NCBI GenBank assembly: GCA_014706295.1
Contig: JACSVZ010000011.1
Coordinates: forward strand, 12,678,163-12,742,162
Length of the DNA stretch: 64,000 nucleotides
Reading direction: 5' to 3'
From: Lycocorax pyrrhopterus obiensis
Taxonomy: Eukaryota; Chordata; Aves; Passeriformes; Paradisaeidae
Below are positions 40,740-55,134 of this stretch, piece by piece (positions within the stretch are counted from its first letter, which is position 1; every line of letters starts with the position of its first letter). Below the pieces are notes generated by a model. That model ran no database searches, was not told the origin of the DNA, and worked only from the letters and a program-made list of their open reading frames with translations. Made by a program: the position numbers and the translations under genes.

Positions 40740-41350
40740 GATTTCGCCGCGGCGCCGCGCGCGCAGCGCGGGGAGGCGGGAGGCAGCCTCGAACCCGTGG
40801 CCTCCGGAGGTAGCCGCCCCCCAACATTCGGTCCGTGCCCGCCTCCGAGCGCCTCAATGAAGTTGTTCTCGCGAGGGGGCGGGAACCGGCGCGCGGCGGA
40901 GAGCGGCGGCTGGGCCAATAGAAGCGCGCGGCGAGAGGAAGCGCGGCGGCTCGGCCAATGGGAGCGCGGGGGTGGGCGAGAGGGCAGCCAATGGGGGCGC
41001 GCGGCTCGGGCACGGCGGGCGCGGCGGGCGGCGCGGAGCGCAGGTGAGGTGAGGGCGCCGTGCGGGCGGGCCGGGGCTCAGCGTCACTCCGCCTCTTTTC
41101 CCCGCTTCTTCCTCGCCTCCGGTGCTCGCTGCCCGCTCCCCCCCGGGTCCGGAGCCCCCGGCAGCCGCTCCCCGCCCATGGCTTCCTCTCTGGCCCGTGC
41201 AGGCCGCTGTGGCGGGAGGCTGGCTAGGAGCGTTCGCAGGCCTCCTCGTGGGCACTCCTGGGGCTCCCCGGAAGCTGCTCCTGTCGATAACCCCCGCTAA
41301 CGCAGCGGGGCCGGCTGTGGATGCGCGAGGAGGGGTCTCCTTCGGAGCGG
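40740..41350 (+). promoter_or_regulatory. NUP93: NUP93 CpG-island promoter with 3 CCAAT boxes and TCTCGCGAG
   Basis: The island is very CpG-dense and has no TATA box. CCAAT cores lie at 40915-40919, 40955-40959 and 40988-40992, all on the plus strand. The first two sit in a 40-bp direct repeat (GCGGCGGCT, GGCCAAT and AGCGCG are shared). TCTCGCGAG at 40867-40875 matches the BANP/TCTCGCGAGA housekeeping element. CCAAT arrays are NF-Y sites. The non-coding first exon should start just after this cluster. Confidence 0.8.
40993..41043 (+). other. NUP93: NUP93 non-coding exon 1 (5' end approximate)
   Basis: GCGCAG|GTGAGG gives a strong donor after 41043. A second GTGAGG five bases later is an alternative. 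No ATG opens a long frame before it, so this exon is probably 5' UTR only, as in mammalian NUP93. The left boundary is a guess placed after the last CCAAT box. Confidence 0.55.
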
Positions 41351-41562
41351 GTTTGTGCTGGTCGGCAGTGCCAAGCCCGGCTGTAGAAGGGGAGTTTAGT
41401 GTTTAAATGAAGTGCCATGCTGGTGCTTCAGGAAGCAGAAGTTCGTTGTCTGGGAAGGTTTCAGGAAAACGAGTTTGTGTATGTGTGGGGTTTGGTTTCT
41501 GTTTCAAGTTCTGTGCATGGGGGTCGTTCTTCACCACTGTGGGTTTACTGGTTGGTTCCTAG

Positions 41563-41905
41563 GAATTCATAGAATGTTAAGGCGTTGGAAGGAACTTTAA
41601 AGCTTATCTAGTTCCAACCCCCCCTACCATGGGCAGGGACACCTTCTGCTAGACCAGATTGCTCAAGGCATTATCCAACCTGGCCTTGGACACTGCCAGG
41701 GATGGGACAGCCACAGCCTCCCTGGGCAACCTGTGCTAGTGCCTCACCGGGTGGCACAGTAAAGAATTTCTTCCTAAATCTAAATTTCCCCTCTCTCAAT
41801 GTTTATCTGTTACTCCTTGTCCTGTCACTACAGTTCCTGACAAAGAGTCCCTCTCTGGCTTTGCTGTAGGGCCCCTTCAGATACTGGAAGGTTTCTATGA
41901 AGGAA
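41563..41905 (-). mobile_element. CR1 LINE 3' fragment, about 340 bp
   Basis: The plus strand shows the CR1 reverse complement: AATTCATAGAATGTTAAGGC, then TCTAGTTCCAACCCCCCCTA, then CCATGGGCAGGGACACCTTC, then CTGGGCAACCTGTGCTAGTG, then CTCCTTGTCCTGTCACTAC. It is the longest CR1 piece in the window and includes the conserved 3' untranslated core. It has no ORF. Confidence 0.93.
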
Positions 41906-42026
41906 ATGTCACCTGCTGTCAGGTGTGCGGTGGTGGTAACTCACGAAAGGCACAGTGCTTGCAGCCCTGCCCCTGGCTCAGCTGCTGTTTCACAGCATGT
42001 TTTGGTAAGCTTGTGTGTCCTCGTAG

Positions 42027-42127
42027 TTCATAGAATCTTAGAATATGCTGGGTTGGAAGGGATCCACAAGGATCATTGAGTCCAGCTTCTGGCCCTGCGC
42101 TTGACAGCCCCAAGAATAACACCATAA
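42027..42127 (-). mobile_element. CR1 LINE 3' fragment
   Basis: TTCATAGAATCTTAGAATAT is followed by GGGTTGGAAGGGATCCACAA, a GGATCATTGAGTCCAGCTTC stretch and GACAGCCCCAAGAATAACAC. It belongs to a different CR1 subfamily from the copy at 41563, judged by its distinct GGATCATTGAGTCC block. Sense strand is minus. Confidence 0.9.
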
Positions 42128-45100
42128 AACAACCACAAAGTTGCCGAGTGTTGCTTTCATACGTGCCTGGCAGGGTGCAGAAGGTAAACCATTTATGATA
42201 TTTGGGGCTCTGGTCTTTTTCAGATCAGCAAGTTTGATGCAGGAGACGATAGGTGTCTTTAAACACTTTGCATGGACTGTTCAGCCTATCCTTGAATGAG
42301 CTTATGAACAGGCCTTGCCCACTACCCCAGGTCACAAGTCCTTTCTACCAATAGCAATACTGACTTCTGCAAAATAGTGAGAATGACTATAAGGATTTCT
42401 TACAGCACACTTTGGCTGCAGAATTCTGTTCCTGAACCTAAAGAATGCTATTTGTGGTTTTCCCAGAGTCATTATAAAGTGTACAGAGTAACTTCCTTTT
42501 GCTGTTTGGTCCCAGCTGCAGACAACAGCCAGACTTCCATGGTGTTGAACTGCCTTTGTGTCAAACCTTGAGCCGTGGATGCACTGAGTATTTGGTATCT
42601 GATGAGCAACTGCTGTGGAGTATCAGGTGCCATCTGTGTTCCAACATTATTCTAACCCAGAATATGTGAACAATGAGTGGAAGGGCTTGAATTAAAGTCC
42701 AGGTGCAAAGAGGGGCTGCTTCTCTTCTGCAATTTGGTCGTGTTGTTTTAGGGACAGTAGTTATGGAGAGCTAAGGTGATGGTGACAAAGGAACACCAGC
42801 TCCTGTGTGCTTTACTGCTGTTTCACTTACATTGTGTCTTAAAAAGTTTTCCTACTCCTTGGGAAAACTTAAAAATAGAAAAAGCTTAAAATTGCTTGGA
42901 AGAATGTATGTGATTCTGTCTTCTAAATCCATAATGTTTCTGTGGTGCTGCTGTGATGGGAAATTCAGTGAGGGGGAAGGATATGGGTTTTCATGTATGG
43001 AACTTAAAATACTAAACCAAGTGCTCTATCTAATGAGGGTCAGTTTGCCCCACTGTGGAAGTTAGTGCCCTGCTGAGTTCAGTGCTTAAAATAAATACTA
43101 AGTGTTTGGAAAAGAGGGGAAGTGGTAAGATGGCAGAACTGCCAGCAGTCAGTTACTCAGAACAGTGGGGACTTGAGACCACTACGAAGAACTTATGGCA
43201 GGTAAAAGGAAGTGATGACAAATGTGTGATAGTGTGTGTTGGTAGAAATCACTTCAGATCCTAATCTTCAGGTCCAGTTTACATAATGAACAGCGTAGAG
43301 AAGTGTTGTGTGCCCTTTCTTGTCCTTTCTCACAGTGCAAGTAACTCAACATTACTGCCTTTAAAACTTTGAAAAAACCATTTTTGTTCAACATACCTAC
43401 TGTAAGGGCTCTCTGGGGTCATAAGAAGATTGGACTTTTGCATATCTACCTACAGATGAGATGAAGAAGAAAATATGCAGGACTGAAAGCCTTTTTGTAG
43501 GAGGCAGAGGAGCATTAATTGATCGGTGGTAGAAGAAACAATAGGTTTGGAAGGTCATTATGTGGTCTATTCAGAATTTTCCTGCATCTGCCTTTTGTTG
43601 CAGGGGGAACAGGCTGTTGTGCCAGATGGGGTACCAAATATAGCTTGAAGCTTTAAGGTATTTGTTTTTAAGCTGGCCTATTGTGATTTTATCTGGGTTA
43701 GTGTAGTTAGGGTATGGAAGTTTTCAGTCTGTTAGGTTTGATACACATTATTGTGTTTTACAGACAAGAGGATGCTGTGCTGAAAATGTGCAGCAGATAC
43801 TTGGGTTGTACATTTGTCCACTTGCTCTTTGATTTTCATCTCTGTGTTTCTTAATCAGTTCCCCTGTCTGTAACACAGGGATTATGTTGTTGACTTCTTC
43901 TCTGAAATGTCTGGATGTCTGCTTATGCCAAGTGCCATGCAAGAGCTGGGTATTATTGCTGCTTCTCAGACAGAATTCCCCAGGCCTGCAAAATGGACCT
44001 TTTACTTATTCATGCTTAGCTGAGCAGACAGAAGCTGCTCCACTCTCTGTAGCAGCCCAGGCTTGGAGCCTGTCGAAAAAGCACTTTTACATCAGATCTT
44101 GGCTGTAGGAAGTAGAGCATTGCTGGCTTGCTCTTACTACTTGTGCTCTTGTATTTTCTTTCCACAAGAAGCTGATCCTGACTCATCAGACTGGGTCTCT
44201 TGAGCACTTTGAGGTGGGAGTCTCTTTGACAGGCCAACACTGGATTTCTTCATTTTTGTTTCCTGTTTTGAAGAATCTTTCTGCAACTTGTGGAACTCTT
44301 GGTTCATCAGCTACTCTGAATATAGTGGGTGATGCTTTCTTTCTCCTTCTCCCCTGTGACATCTTCCTTTCCTTTTCCCAGAGCACTGGAAAAATCTAAT
44401 TTTTTTACCGTTTCTCGAAGTTAATTGGTTAGTTGATACAAACCCTGTCAGCGTGTGAAGTACTACAGACAGTTGCACATGCATTGGAGTATTTCAGCTT
44501 TGTGTCTTTCTGAATCTAGTACAGTAAAATGTTCATCGTGGTCGTATTTGGAGTAGAATAGCTACAGTTTTCTTCCTTAGGTAGCATTGTAGTGCTCTTG
44601 AGGAGTTTTTTAATGTTTTTTAGGTAAGAAATCATCAATTATAATCAGTCTGAATAGACTTAAGAAACCTCTCATCTTTTCTGTTTTCTTTCTGGCTTAA
44701 ACTTAGTCAACTTGTACAATATATAGTGCTTATGTGTGGTTTTAAATGTTGGGGAAATTAAACTGGGGTTTAATGGAATCGTAGTCTAATGCAGCAGCTT
44801 CTATTGATAAGTCATCAAAGTTGTTTTACAGAAGAGCCTTTTCAGTCCTGGCTTTTAGCCCAAGGTCAATCTGGTTTCACCGAAGTTAATTTAATTTCTG
44901 ACGTATTTTCTTTCCCTTAGGTGTCAGTTGTTGCTACTTCCCCAGCCAGACATGAAAATCTGCCATCACTGTGCTCGTTACTGTGGTAGCAGTTTCCACC
45001 TTGCACAGCAGGATGAAGAGTCAGACTGCAGTCTCTTGAATGCAGTAAATTCTGTCAGCGTGGAGACAAAGTTGTTTGCGCCATTATGAATATACGAATA

Positions 45101-46901
45101 TTCAGTCTAAATGTTTGAAATCTGTCACTTAGAAAAATCTGTTTAGTGTTGGCTCTCTAAGCTTTGAGATGTTGCTTCCAGTGCTTGGTTATAATCACAG
45201 GTACTTTAACTTGCTCCAAAATAACCAGTTTATTCCATATTTGCTGAATTGGGTTCAGTCTCACAGAGTTGTTGCAATTGTCCTACACAGGCAAACTTAA
45301 GCGACAGACCTTACCTGGTATTAACATGGTGTCTGCAGCTAAAAAGTGCAGGTTTGGAAACAATTCTGTAGCACTGATTTTTCACTCTTTCGGTTTCAGC
45401 ACTCTGAGAAGTTGGTGCTTCTTACACTCCCAGCTTTTTTATCTTGGTAATGAAAAGAGGAAGTGGACCAGATCGGATCAAATCAAGCTGATGTCTGTGT
45501 TGTTCTCGCTGTCACTGCTCTTGGAGGATCTGATCAGTTCTTAAATGTACAGGAGTGTGGCTGTTCTGGTCAGTGTCTGCCAACAGAGGCTGTTCCTGGC
45601 AGGGGTGCATCCGAGTTATTGCAAATAAACACTGGAAAGATGTTCTGTACTGCATTGCAGGGCATGAAACTGCTTATTTCCACCCTCCTCCTCCGTGTTC
45701 CACCCTGTCTCAGTGGCACGCTAATCTGTTCAAACAGATCCGGTCTCTGCTATCTCACCTGATTAACAAGTCATTGCAAATACGATAATTCCCTCCCCCT
45801 GCTTTCCAGAAGTGTGTGGGGAGTGCTTGTGAAATTCTCCATTCCTGGATGCTGCTGTAAGGGTTTGTCCTGGCACACAGGCAGGAGGGATCGGTTTCTC
45901 TCTCAAACTGCATATGTCTGAATGAATCATCATGCAGTGCTTTTAAATCATTTGTCCAGACAGAGGAAAGCACTTCTACTGCTGCTGCGTAGTTGTACTT
46001 GGGGATGGTGGTGAGACTGAGAACGTGAAGAATGTTCAAATTCTACTGTAAAATTGCTTTGGTATGGTTGAGGAGTACCAAGAAATACTTGAATTGCAGG
46101 CTATTGTTGATTTGTAAAAATCCCTGTTTTCTTCTTAGGGGGCTCCCTTGAATAACATAGTCTCCACTGATTTTACTTTTGAGTAAATGATAAACAGCTG
46201 GAGTTAATGCTGAGCTGTTATATGATAATGTTGAGATCTGGTTTGGCTTACTTCATCCCAGGCCCTCTGGGTTTGGGTGCAAAAGCTATGAGAGAGGGGT
46301 TCTACTCAAGATTTCCATCTCTGTAGCACCATTCAGCACCACAGATTTCTGTGATCATTTGTGGCTTTACAGAGGTGCCTGATGCTTATTGCTTGTAGCT
46401 GGTTTAGCTGCAAACCATGATTTGGTGTGTGAAACTGAGGCTTTGGGTTTCATATTTCATTAATGTGGACACCATTGCAGCTACGTGTCTTTTTCCATAG
46501 TGGTCCCAAGCACGAATGCTTTCGTCCTTTCTGTAAAAATAACAGGCTCCATTCTGAATTTAGAACTGCACAATGCATTTAATGCCTCTTCTGTTACAGC
46601 CCTTGCCTTGTGCTTTAATTTCTTTAATTATTCTGTCATTGAGTCAGTGCATGGAATTCTCACACTGGTAAAACTTTCTGCAGGCATTGAATTTAGACAC
46701 TGGAACAACATGCACTTATTTCTTTTGGCTGGGGGTTAATGACATGTGGAGTAACACATTTTAATAGATAGCTAGTTATGGCTGTCTGTGTGCATCTATA
46801 GCTCGACTGTTTTGCTGTTAACTTCATGTTTGTGTTTTCAGCTCTCATATATTCCTATGCATGCACACGTATGCGTCTATCTTTATAATATATAAAAATA
46901 T

Positions 46902-46962
46902 GGAATCATAGAATGGGAAGGGACCCATAAGGATCATGGAGCCCAGCTCTCGAAGCACTGTA
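46902..46962 (-). mobile_element. Short CR1 LINE tail fragment
   Basis: GGAATCATAGAATGGGAAGG is followed by GACCCATAAGGATCATGGAG, the CR1 tail in reverse complement. Only about 60 bp are recognisable. Confidence 0.8.
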
Positions 46963-47303
46963 TTTATGTGTCTATGTAAGTAGTTTATAGCTAAATTAAC
47001 ACCAGGTTCTTCACAGGGACTTCTCTGCTTTCACCCTCCTTTGTATCAAGGCAAAATATGAACTGTGATATGGCATCTGCATACCACTTCTGACAGATCC
47101 ATAGACTGTAGTCTTGCAAGGGAAAGCTCTCTTGAAAGACCACTTGAAAGGATTTGATGTTTAATGCCTGGGGAGGATAGACAATGTATCCCGTTCTAGA
47201 AGACCTGCTCTTGCTGGTCTGTCTGTGACCCTACAAGTGTAGAAACTGTTTATAGCTGAGCAAGAATTTTCCCTTTTTCTCTGAAGGTTTCTGTGTGTCT
47301 TGA

Positions 47304-48196
<893 letters not shown>

Positions 48197-51100
48197 TGAA
48201 TTACACTGCCCTTGCCACTGCCATTCCTGTTTTGTGATTCAGAGCTGTTATAAGGCTTCTGTGGAGATGGTCTTGCTCTCTGTTTAATTCACTGGCTAGA
48301 GGAGAGATGCTGCTTTCAATGCTGAAAGATGTTTGAGTTAGCCATGAGAAGCAGCACTAAGTACCAAGATAACAGAAGTACTTTAAGTTCCAAATTCTTG
48401 CTGAAGTCAAGAGGAACTAGGTACATACTTACTCCCTTCATGGACCTTTGTTGGCTTTGCAAGCCTAAATTGCCCAGGGATACCTGTCTCATAGTTTTGA
48501 AACCTTTTTTTATGTCTGTTTGGAAAAACACGTGTGGAACCACTTTTGAAGCAATTTTGAAGTGTTGGAATAGGGGGCATTTAAGTCAACAAGCAAAAGA
48601 GGTGAGTATAGCTTTTTTCTTTCACTGTATCTCAGATGTCATAACCTTGTCTTGGTGGTAGACTGAATTTGCTGTGGTTCAAATGCTTTACCAGATGATT
48701 TTATCTTGTAAAGTTTCCTGTAAATTTTCCCTGGGTGTCTTAGAAATTATTGTGACCCATCTAGTTTTGCTTTCTGATTGTTGCCTGCTCTCATAGAATA
48801 TCTTCATGATGAAACCTGCAATATTCATTAGTCAGTTAAGAGCTGGTAATGGAATTGGTGGTGTGGGTTGCATTGAAGGTAACAGTCTGAATTACTGGTT
48901 AATCATTTTGAAGCTTATTTTTTCTCTCCTTTCTGGCAGATGGCTCACATAGGAGGGTCAAAAGAGATGTAAGCTCTTCTTTCTTGTTTTGCCGAACTAC
49001 TTAAGTTCAGGAGGGGAAGGGAGGCATGTGAAATTACCGCATTTTATCTAATGTACGTTTTATTTTAGCATTTGGTGCCATCCATTTTGGGTGGAGGGCT
49101 CTTAGTTTAATCTCATGCTAGTGTTAGGAGCCCTGTGGTCTCCTGTCTTCAGGCGGACTTATTTAACCCCAGTTTTCTAAGGCCTCTCTTTCACTAAAGA
49201 TTAGTGCTCTCTGGAGACTTTATCTATTGCCTGATCATGGAGTGAGAGCTTTAAACCACTGGCATTGTTCACTTTCTGTCTTTTCTCGTTTTATCCCTTT
49301 GTTCCAATTTCTGATGTTGTTGTCTTTCTAATTGGTGATGTTAAACTTGGTACATGTCTTTCTTGACCTCATTCTGTCTAGATTTTTTTTTCAGCAACTC
49401 TTGCCTCTCTTTTCTTTTTTTCCTTTTTTTTCCTTAGGTTTTTACTGCTGTTAATTCTTTGATTTCTACTGTTTTTCCTTTCTGCTGTAAGAAGAATCTT
49501 AGTGTAGATTCTCAAGCCCAGAAGCAGTAGAGCGCTTGACTCTTTGGAGCTGAGATTTGTGGCATATGAGAAAATGGATATGATTGCATAATAATCCCAT
49601 TTTATATTATTGCTGGTTACCTAACTAAAATGTGGAGATTTTCTTCTTTCTTAATTATACCAGATATCAAGGCCTTATTTGAAATGGTGATTCTGGTATA
49701 TTCTGGTAGTGATCTTGGTATGTTTTCTTATCTCCAGTACCTTTTTTTAATCACCTTTGTCAATATTTGAATGTATCCTCCTGTTCAGGAAAAGCTCCTG
49801 AGAGTAAAACCCGTGGTTAATTGCAAATCAATGTGTTTAAATGGCCAGTTCAGCCAATGAGATTCAGCCCTTTCTTCAGGATAATAGCTAAAAAGTACAA
49901 ATGAGAAACAGGATTAAAATCAATCATTTAAATCAAAGTTCCCTGTTTGCTGTTTTGAATCATGATTAACACTAGTGATTTAATCACTGATCACTTTAAC
50001 AGCTCATCTCTGAGGCGTAATACTTGTGTGCTTTGAATCTTAAAGTTTTATTTCAGGCCATGTGCAGAAAACATTCATAGTCAATTGCTAAAAGTGATTT
50101 GCAGGGGGAAGCATGGTGAGGGACTCCACTTTAGATCATCTTGGAGGCACATGAGCAAAGTGTCAGTTTTAAATGTTTTGTCTCTGCTTGTTTTTGCAGT
50201 TAACGGGTGCAAGGATTTTATGTTGTCTTGCAGAACATCATCCTCTGCTCTATGTGAGGATATTTGCAGTCACATCTCAAGCTGTCTGTCTGGTGTCAGC
50301 TGTGGTCTGTACCTGAAAGTTACTTGCTTAGAATATGGACAAGTCTCTGTACCCATCTGTAGGTTCTGGTATGCAGTCATCCACACTTTTAGAATAGTTT
50401 TTATTAAGTTTTTGTTAGTTATGTAAGAGGACCTTTGTGTTAGACACTGCTGATAGCTCTCTAATTACCTCTTAATCAAGAAGGTCTTAAAATTTTTTGA
50501 TGCCTTAGATAAAGATGTGCTACAAAAGTTTCTTTCTGTGTTACTTTTTTTTATACCTCCTGATGATTGTTGGGATTTGTTTTCCTTGTTCCTAGATAGA
50601 TTCATAAGGCTTTTTCAGATGTGTTGTATTTGTTTTGGGCCAGATGTAGCAATCTCTGTGCACTGTGTAGAATCCTTCCTCCATGAGCTGTTCCCATTTT
50701 ATCTGGAAGGCAGTGTGATGAGTTATATGAGGGAGGGGTCTGGTTTATTTCTTTACAGGACTTTACTGTTCCTCTGCTGCTACTCTGTATTTACACAGGC
50801 ATACTGGTAAACTTTAATTCTGTGGATTGGGAAGGCCTGTTCTGTTCTGCATCAAGCTCTCAGCCTGTGCCTTTTGATATTACCATTACTCTTTAGCGAG
50901 CAAAAACTTCTTCACATATTCTTAATGAACTTGGTTCACACTTTATCACCAGTGTTGTAGACTCAACTGTGCTTTCTCAGACCTGTCTTTTCCTGATGCT
51001 CAAACAGACTCACAACCCTGTGGTTTGCAGCAAGTTTATTTAGCCTTAAATGCCATCTGAAACTTAATTGTCATTTGTAGATTCTTTAACACTTTAACTA

Positions 51101-54100
51101 TTCTTGTATGTGTGGTTCCTCATGTATGTCCCTTAAGCTTCAGTTTGAGCATGTATCAGTTCATAAATACTTTACAGCATCATTTGCCAAAGATACTGAA
51201 ACGTTTTTGAGGTAAGCACCTGAGGCTGCAGGGCTGTGCCCTTTTCCCTGTGAAGCGGCAGTGGGACTGCATTGGTGCAGCCTCTGTGCACCACAACACA
51301 GGAGAAGGTGGTGAATATGGGCACTTGTGCCAAAGGCACAGACCTCATGCACAGCCTGTGCCCAGCCTGTTGCAGTTGTGTGAAGGCTACAAATATGATT
51401 AAATCTTTATTATATGAATTTTAGGGTTCTGCTGACTTTTAAATTCTATCAAAGCTCTTACAGCATGAAAATACTCATGACTTCCTGCCATGTGTTCCCA
51501 CGTCATTCCTTTGCATCTAGAGGTTTCTCTGGCAGTTTGCTTAAGCTCTTCCTGCATTCTTACCTAAAGCATTTATTTATTGTCTCTTTTCCTTCTTCCA
51601 GTGCAGTCTGTTCTAGCAGCCTGTAGGAGGCCAGCACAGAGAGATATGCTGGAATCTGATCTCTCAAATGATGGCAATCAGCACTGCAGAAGGAGAATGC
51701 CAGGAAATATCCTGTTTCTTATATAGAGAGTAAAACACAGCAAGAAAAATCAGAGGGGGAGCATCCTAGGGCATGAAGTTCCAGGATGCTGGTGCGAGAC
51801 ATTCAGAAAGTGTTAAGAGAATCTAGGAATTCACCTTAATAGAAGTTTCAGCTTGGGTTAATAAACAGGAGGGATTTTCTTACAGAAGCTCTTTAAATGG
51901 TACTCTATAGTGCTGACTAAAAAGTGCACCAAATTGCAGCTCAATTAATTATCTGAATTATTTATCAGTTGTAAAATGTAGATTGCTTGCACATAAAAGG
52001 GTTGTGAGTCCAGGAAATGTCTCCCACTAGAGCAGTAGGCCGGGAAGATTATGTAAAAGATTCTAGGCTTGCCATTAAATTATACGAATTTGTATTTTTC
52101 CTCTCTCATTTCAAAGTTTGTGTTATTAAATTGCTTGCAGAACAAACACTTCTTGCAGTAAATCCATTTTATAATAATTCTTATGTCAGGAAAAATCAAG
52201 ATTTTTCTAAATTGTCAAAATCCCCTATTTTGGCAAAATCTTTTCAAAATTGAATGTGTTAGTCAAGTGATTCTTGATCTCATATTTAGCATGTATTTAT
52301 GTGCTTGAGTCTTTTTATTTGTTTCTTTTTGGCTTTTAAAAATCCAGGGTAAGGCTTGATCATGTAAATCTGTGTCCCAAAGATGGGGTATGTGCATATA
52401 AACGTAACATGGGCATTCTGTTCAGAAAAGGTATTTCTTCACTCTTCCAAAGATGCAAACTATGATGTCCTCTTCTAATGAGCACTGTCATAGCAGATCC
52501 TCCCTCAGGTCACAGTCATGGCAGCCAGAGGTGGAATTATTCCAAGACTGTGGGAAGGCTGTGCTATTGTAACTTGTGAGGTGGGACCTGGCCCCAGCAC
52601 TTGTGCTGTTTTTTATGTATGGAGGTCAGAGAGAGATTCAGTGCTGTTCTGTCAAACTGATTTTTGGGGTACCAGGTAGGAGTTAGTTGCTAGATCGAGG
52701 CCTGATTTATTCCTGCTAAGATCGTTTGACTGGTTACAGTGTTATGTTGCGTTATGCTTTACTGTTGGCTTTGTGTTTTGGACATGTCACTTGGCTTGAT
52801 CCTGGATTTGGTCCCCTGTATGCTTGTTTTGAAAAAATCTAAGCCCACAGTCATGGTGGTAATTTTAAAAAATGGTTTTGCTCTCATTTTTCAGGCTCAG
52901 TCCGGCTCTGTGCAGATTTGTGCAATGAATGCTAGAAGCAGGCACAAGCTCTCTTTGTGTGCATTGCTTATCTGCTTAGAAAGTTTGAGGTGAAGGCCCA
53001 GCTTCATTACACTGAAGGAAAATTTTGTTGAATCATCTCATTTGTACGGGTTTCACCTTGGCCTTCTGATTCAGGCGTAACTGAAATGAAAGGTTGCATA
53101 CTAGGGTTTGGTTTTGATTTCTGGGCGTGGATATTCAGAATGTTGACTGAGTGGCTCTCTGGAGGTCCAGATACAGAAATAAGGGCTTTTATCTAAATGA
53201 GGGCAGAGGGTTAGACTGAAATCTCTCCAAGTGGCAAGAGAGACTGAAATTAAGTATCTGGGATATTTTGAAGCTTTTCAAAGTACTGTAAACAGGTTTT
53301 GTATCAAAGGTAGCTTTGACTTCTAGTTTAATGTGGTAGAATGTGGGTCCCAGGATGCTGTCTCCAGCCCTGTATGTTCTGTTTGTGTGTATTTATGTGT
53401 ATGACTCGTCATTTAAAAATTCTTACTCTGACATCAGGTACTGGAAGGGTGCATTATTCAACAATTGAGCTCTTATTGCTATTTTATGTTACCATTTGTG
53501 ATATACTTTGTGGTATCTGCTAGAATAATACCAAAGCCTGTGGTAATCTACTAGAGTGTAACTAAAATCAGAGTTTATAAATGGAAATGCTGACACAACC
53601 TTAAAGGGCCAACCTCAAGTGCTGTTCACCATCCATTGTTTGCATTAGCTTAGCCTGAAAATGCATTTTCCTTTTGCAGATTTTGTCGTTTCTCATTTGC
53701 CACACATTGATTTCTCCCCCCGCCCCCAAGTCCTTCAGTTCTAATGGAGCTTGAAATTAAGGTGGCTTTATTTTTCTGTCGCTTCCTTGTTCACCCTAAT
53801 CAATGATGCCAGCACAGCTGTGGGGACCTTTTAACCATTGCAGAGCCATGATGGTGAATGCAAGCGGACAACCTTTGACCTTCGTTTTTTTGGGGTTGGT
53901 CATTAGCTGTTGGTTTCTTTGCATTGCTGCAGTCCGAATGAAAAATACTATTTGTGGTCATAGTTGGGAATTTTTCAAAAACTGTAGAAATGTTTGGCTC
54001 CAGAAATACCTCTTTTCAAAGGTTCTTAGAAGTCATTGTTTTGTCCTCCCTTTACTAGTGCATGCTAATATCAAACCCTGCTGTCTTCTTTGCCTAGGTT

Positions 54101-55134
54101 GTCTGACTGATTGCATTCAGGATTTGAGCCTTAATGTACACATCCAGGCATGTAAATCAAGAATATAAATATCCTGGTAATTAAATGTGGCCAGAGGCAG
54201 TTTGTACACAATTGAAGAAAGCAGTGGTGGGGAATGAATTAGTATTTTGACATGCAGCAAATGGAGCTAAGGGATGTGGACCTTGGAAATATAAATTACA
54301 GAAACTTCCTCAGCTCATCTCTGATGTGTTTGATGTCTCCTTCTTCTAAGTAACGTGTAACAATTTTACACAAACTGCAGCCTGCCTGTGCTCTCTCCTG
54401 GGTGATGAGGCTTGCAGGGCCTTGGGCAGCTCACAGCCCTGGCAAAGCAGCCAGGGGATCAGTGGCCTGTCTGCCACCTTCCTGACACTGACAGTCTCCC
54501 AGGGCCCCTCTGAACAGTCAGGCTGGCCCAGAGCTTCCCAAGGCCTGTGCTGATTAAAGGATGCCCTGGGAAGTACCAGGGTGTGTGTAGACTGGGATGT
54601 GACTAGGATTTAAGAGTGTAGGCTTCTCTGTTTCATCGCCAGCATGGGGCTTTGGGCTCTGTTTTGGTTTTAAGTTAACAGGAATAAAACCAACAAAACT
54701 GAAATGCCACCTTTTTGGCATCAGGTAGGTGAGTGAATAACTATAGGGAAAAAAAGAGGAAAGGAAGAAAAAAAAAAAGCCCAAAATGTTGGGATTTTTT
54801 TTTTTGCTTCTCACTTTTTCCCTCCCATTTGTAATTTACATCTAAGCAGCAATTTTCTCTAGGTTTCATTACTGCTTTAGTGGCATGGTTTAGTGCAGTT
54901 TTAAATTACCCTGGCCTTATTAACCTTAAAAACAAACATGCACACCCCCAAAAAACCTACACCATGGTACCTTTAATGTAGAATACTCAGGTGTTTCATT
55001 AGTTGGCCATATTACAGTCATTCAGTAAATATTCTGATACTGAATTATTTTAAATTTCATTTGTTTGCTTGGTTGCATGCTAATTGGAGTAATTATGTGG
55101 TGATCTTCCAGTTCATCATGGTTCTGATCATGGA

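Larger units (their letters stand above)
41044..47286 (+). other. NUP93 intron 1
   Basis: This is about 6.2 kb. It starts GC-rich and turns AT-rich. It contains three CR1 fragments (41563, 42027 and 46902) and no supported exon. Open frames are short and unconserved. Confidence 0.75.

Noticed and set aside
50085..54168. 113- and 121-codon frames in NUP93 intron 3 (50085-50426, 53803-54168)
   Set aside because: No motif, no splice or promoter context, and length is within chance expectation for 16 kb of intron.
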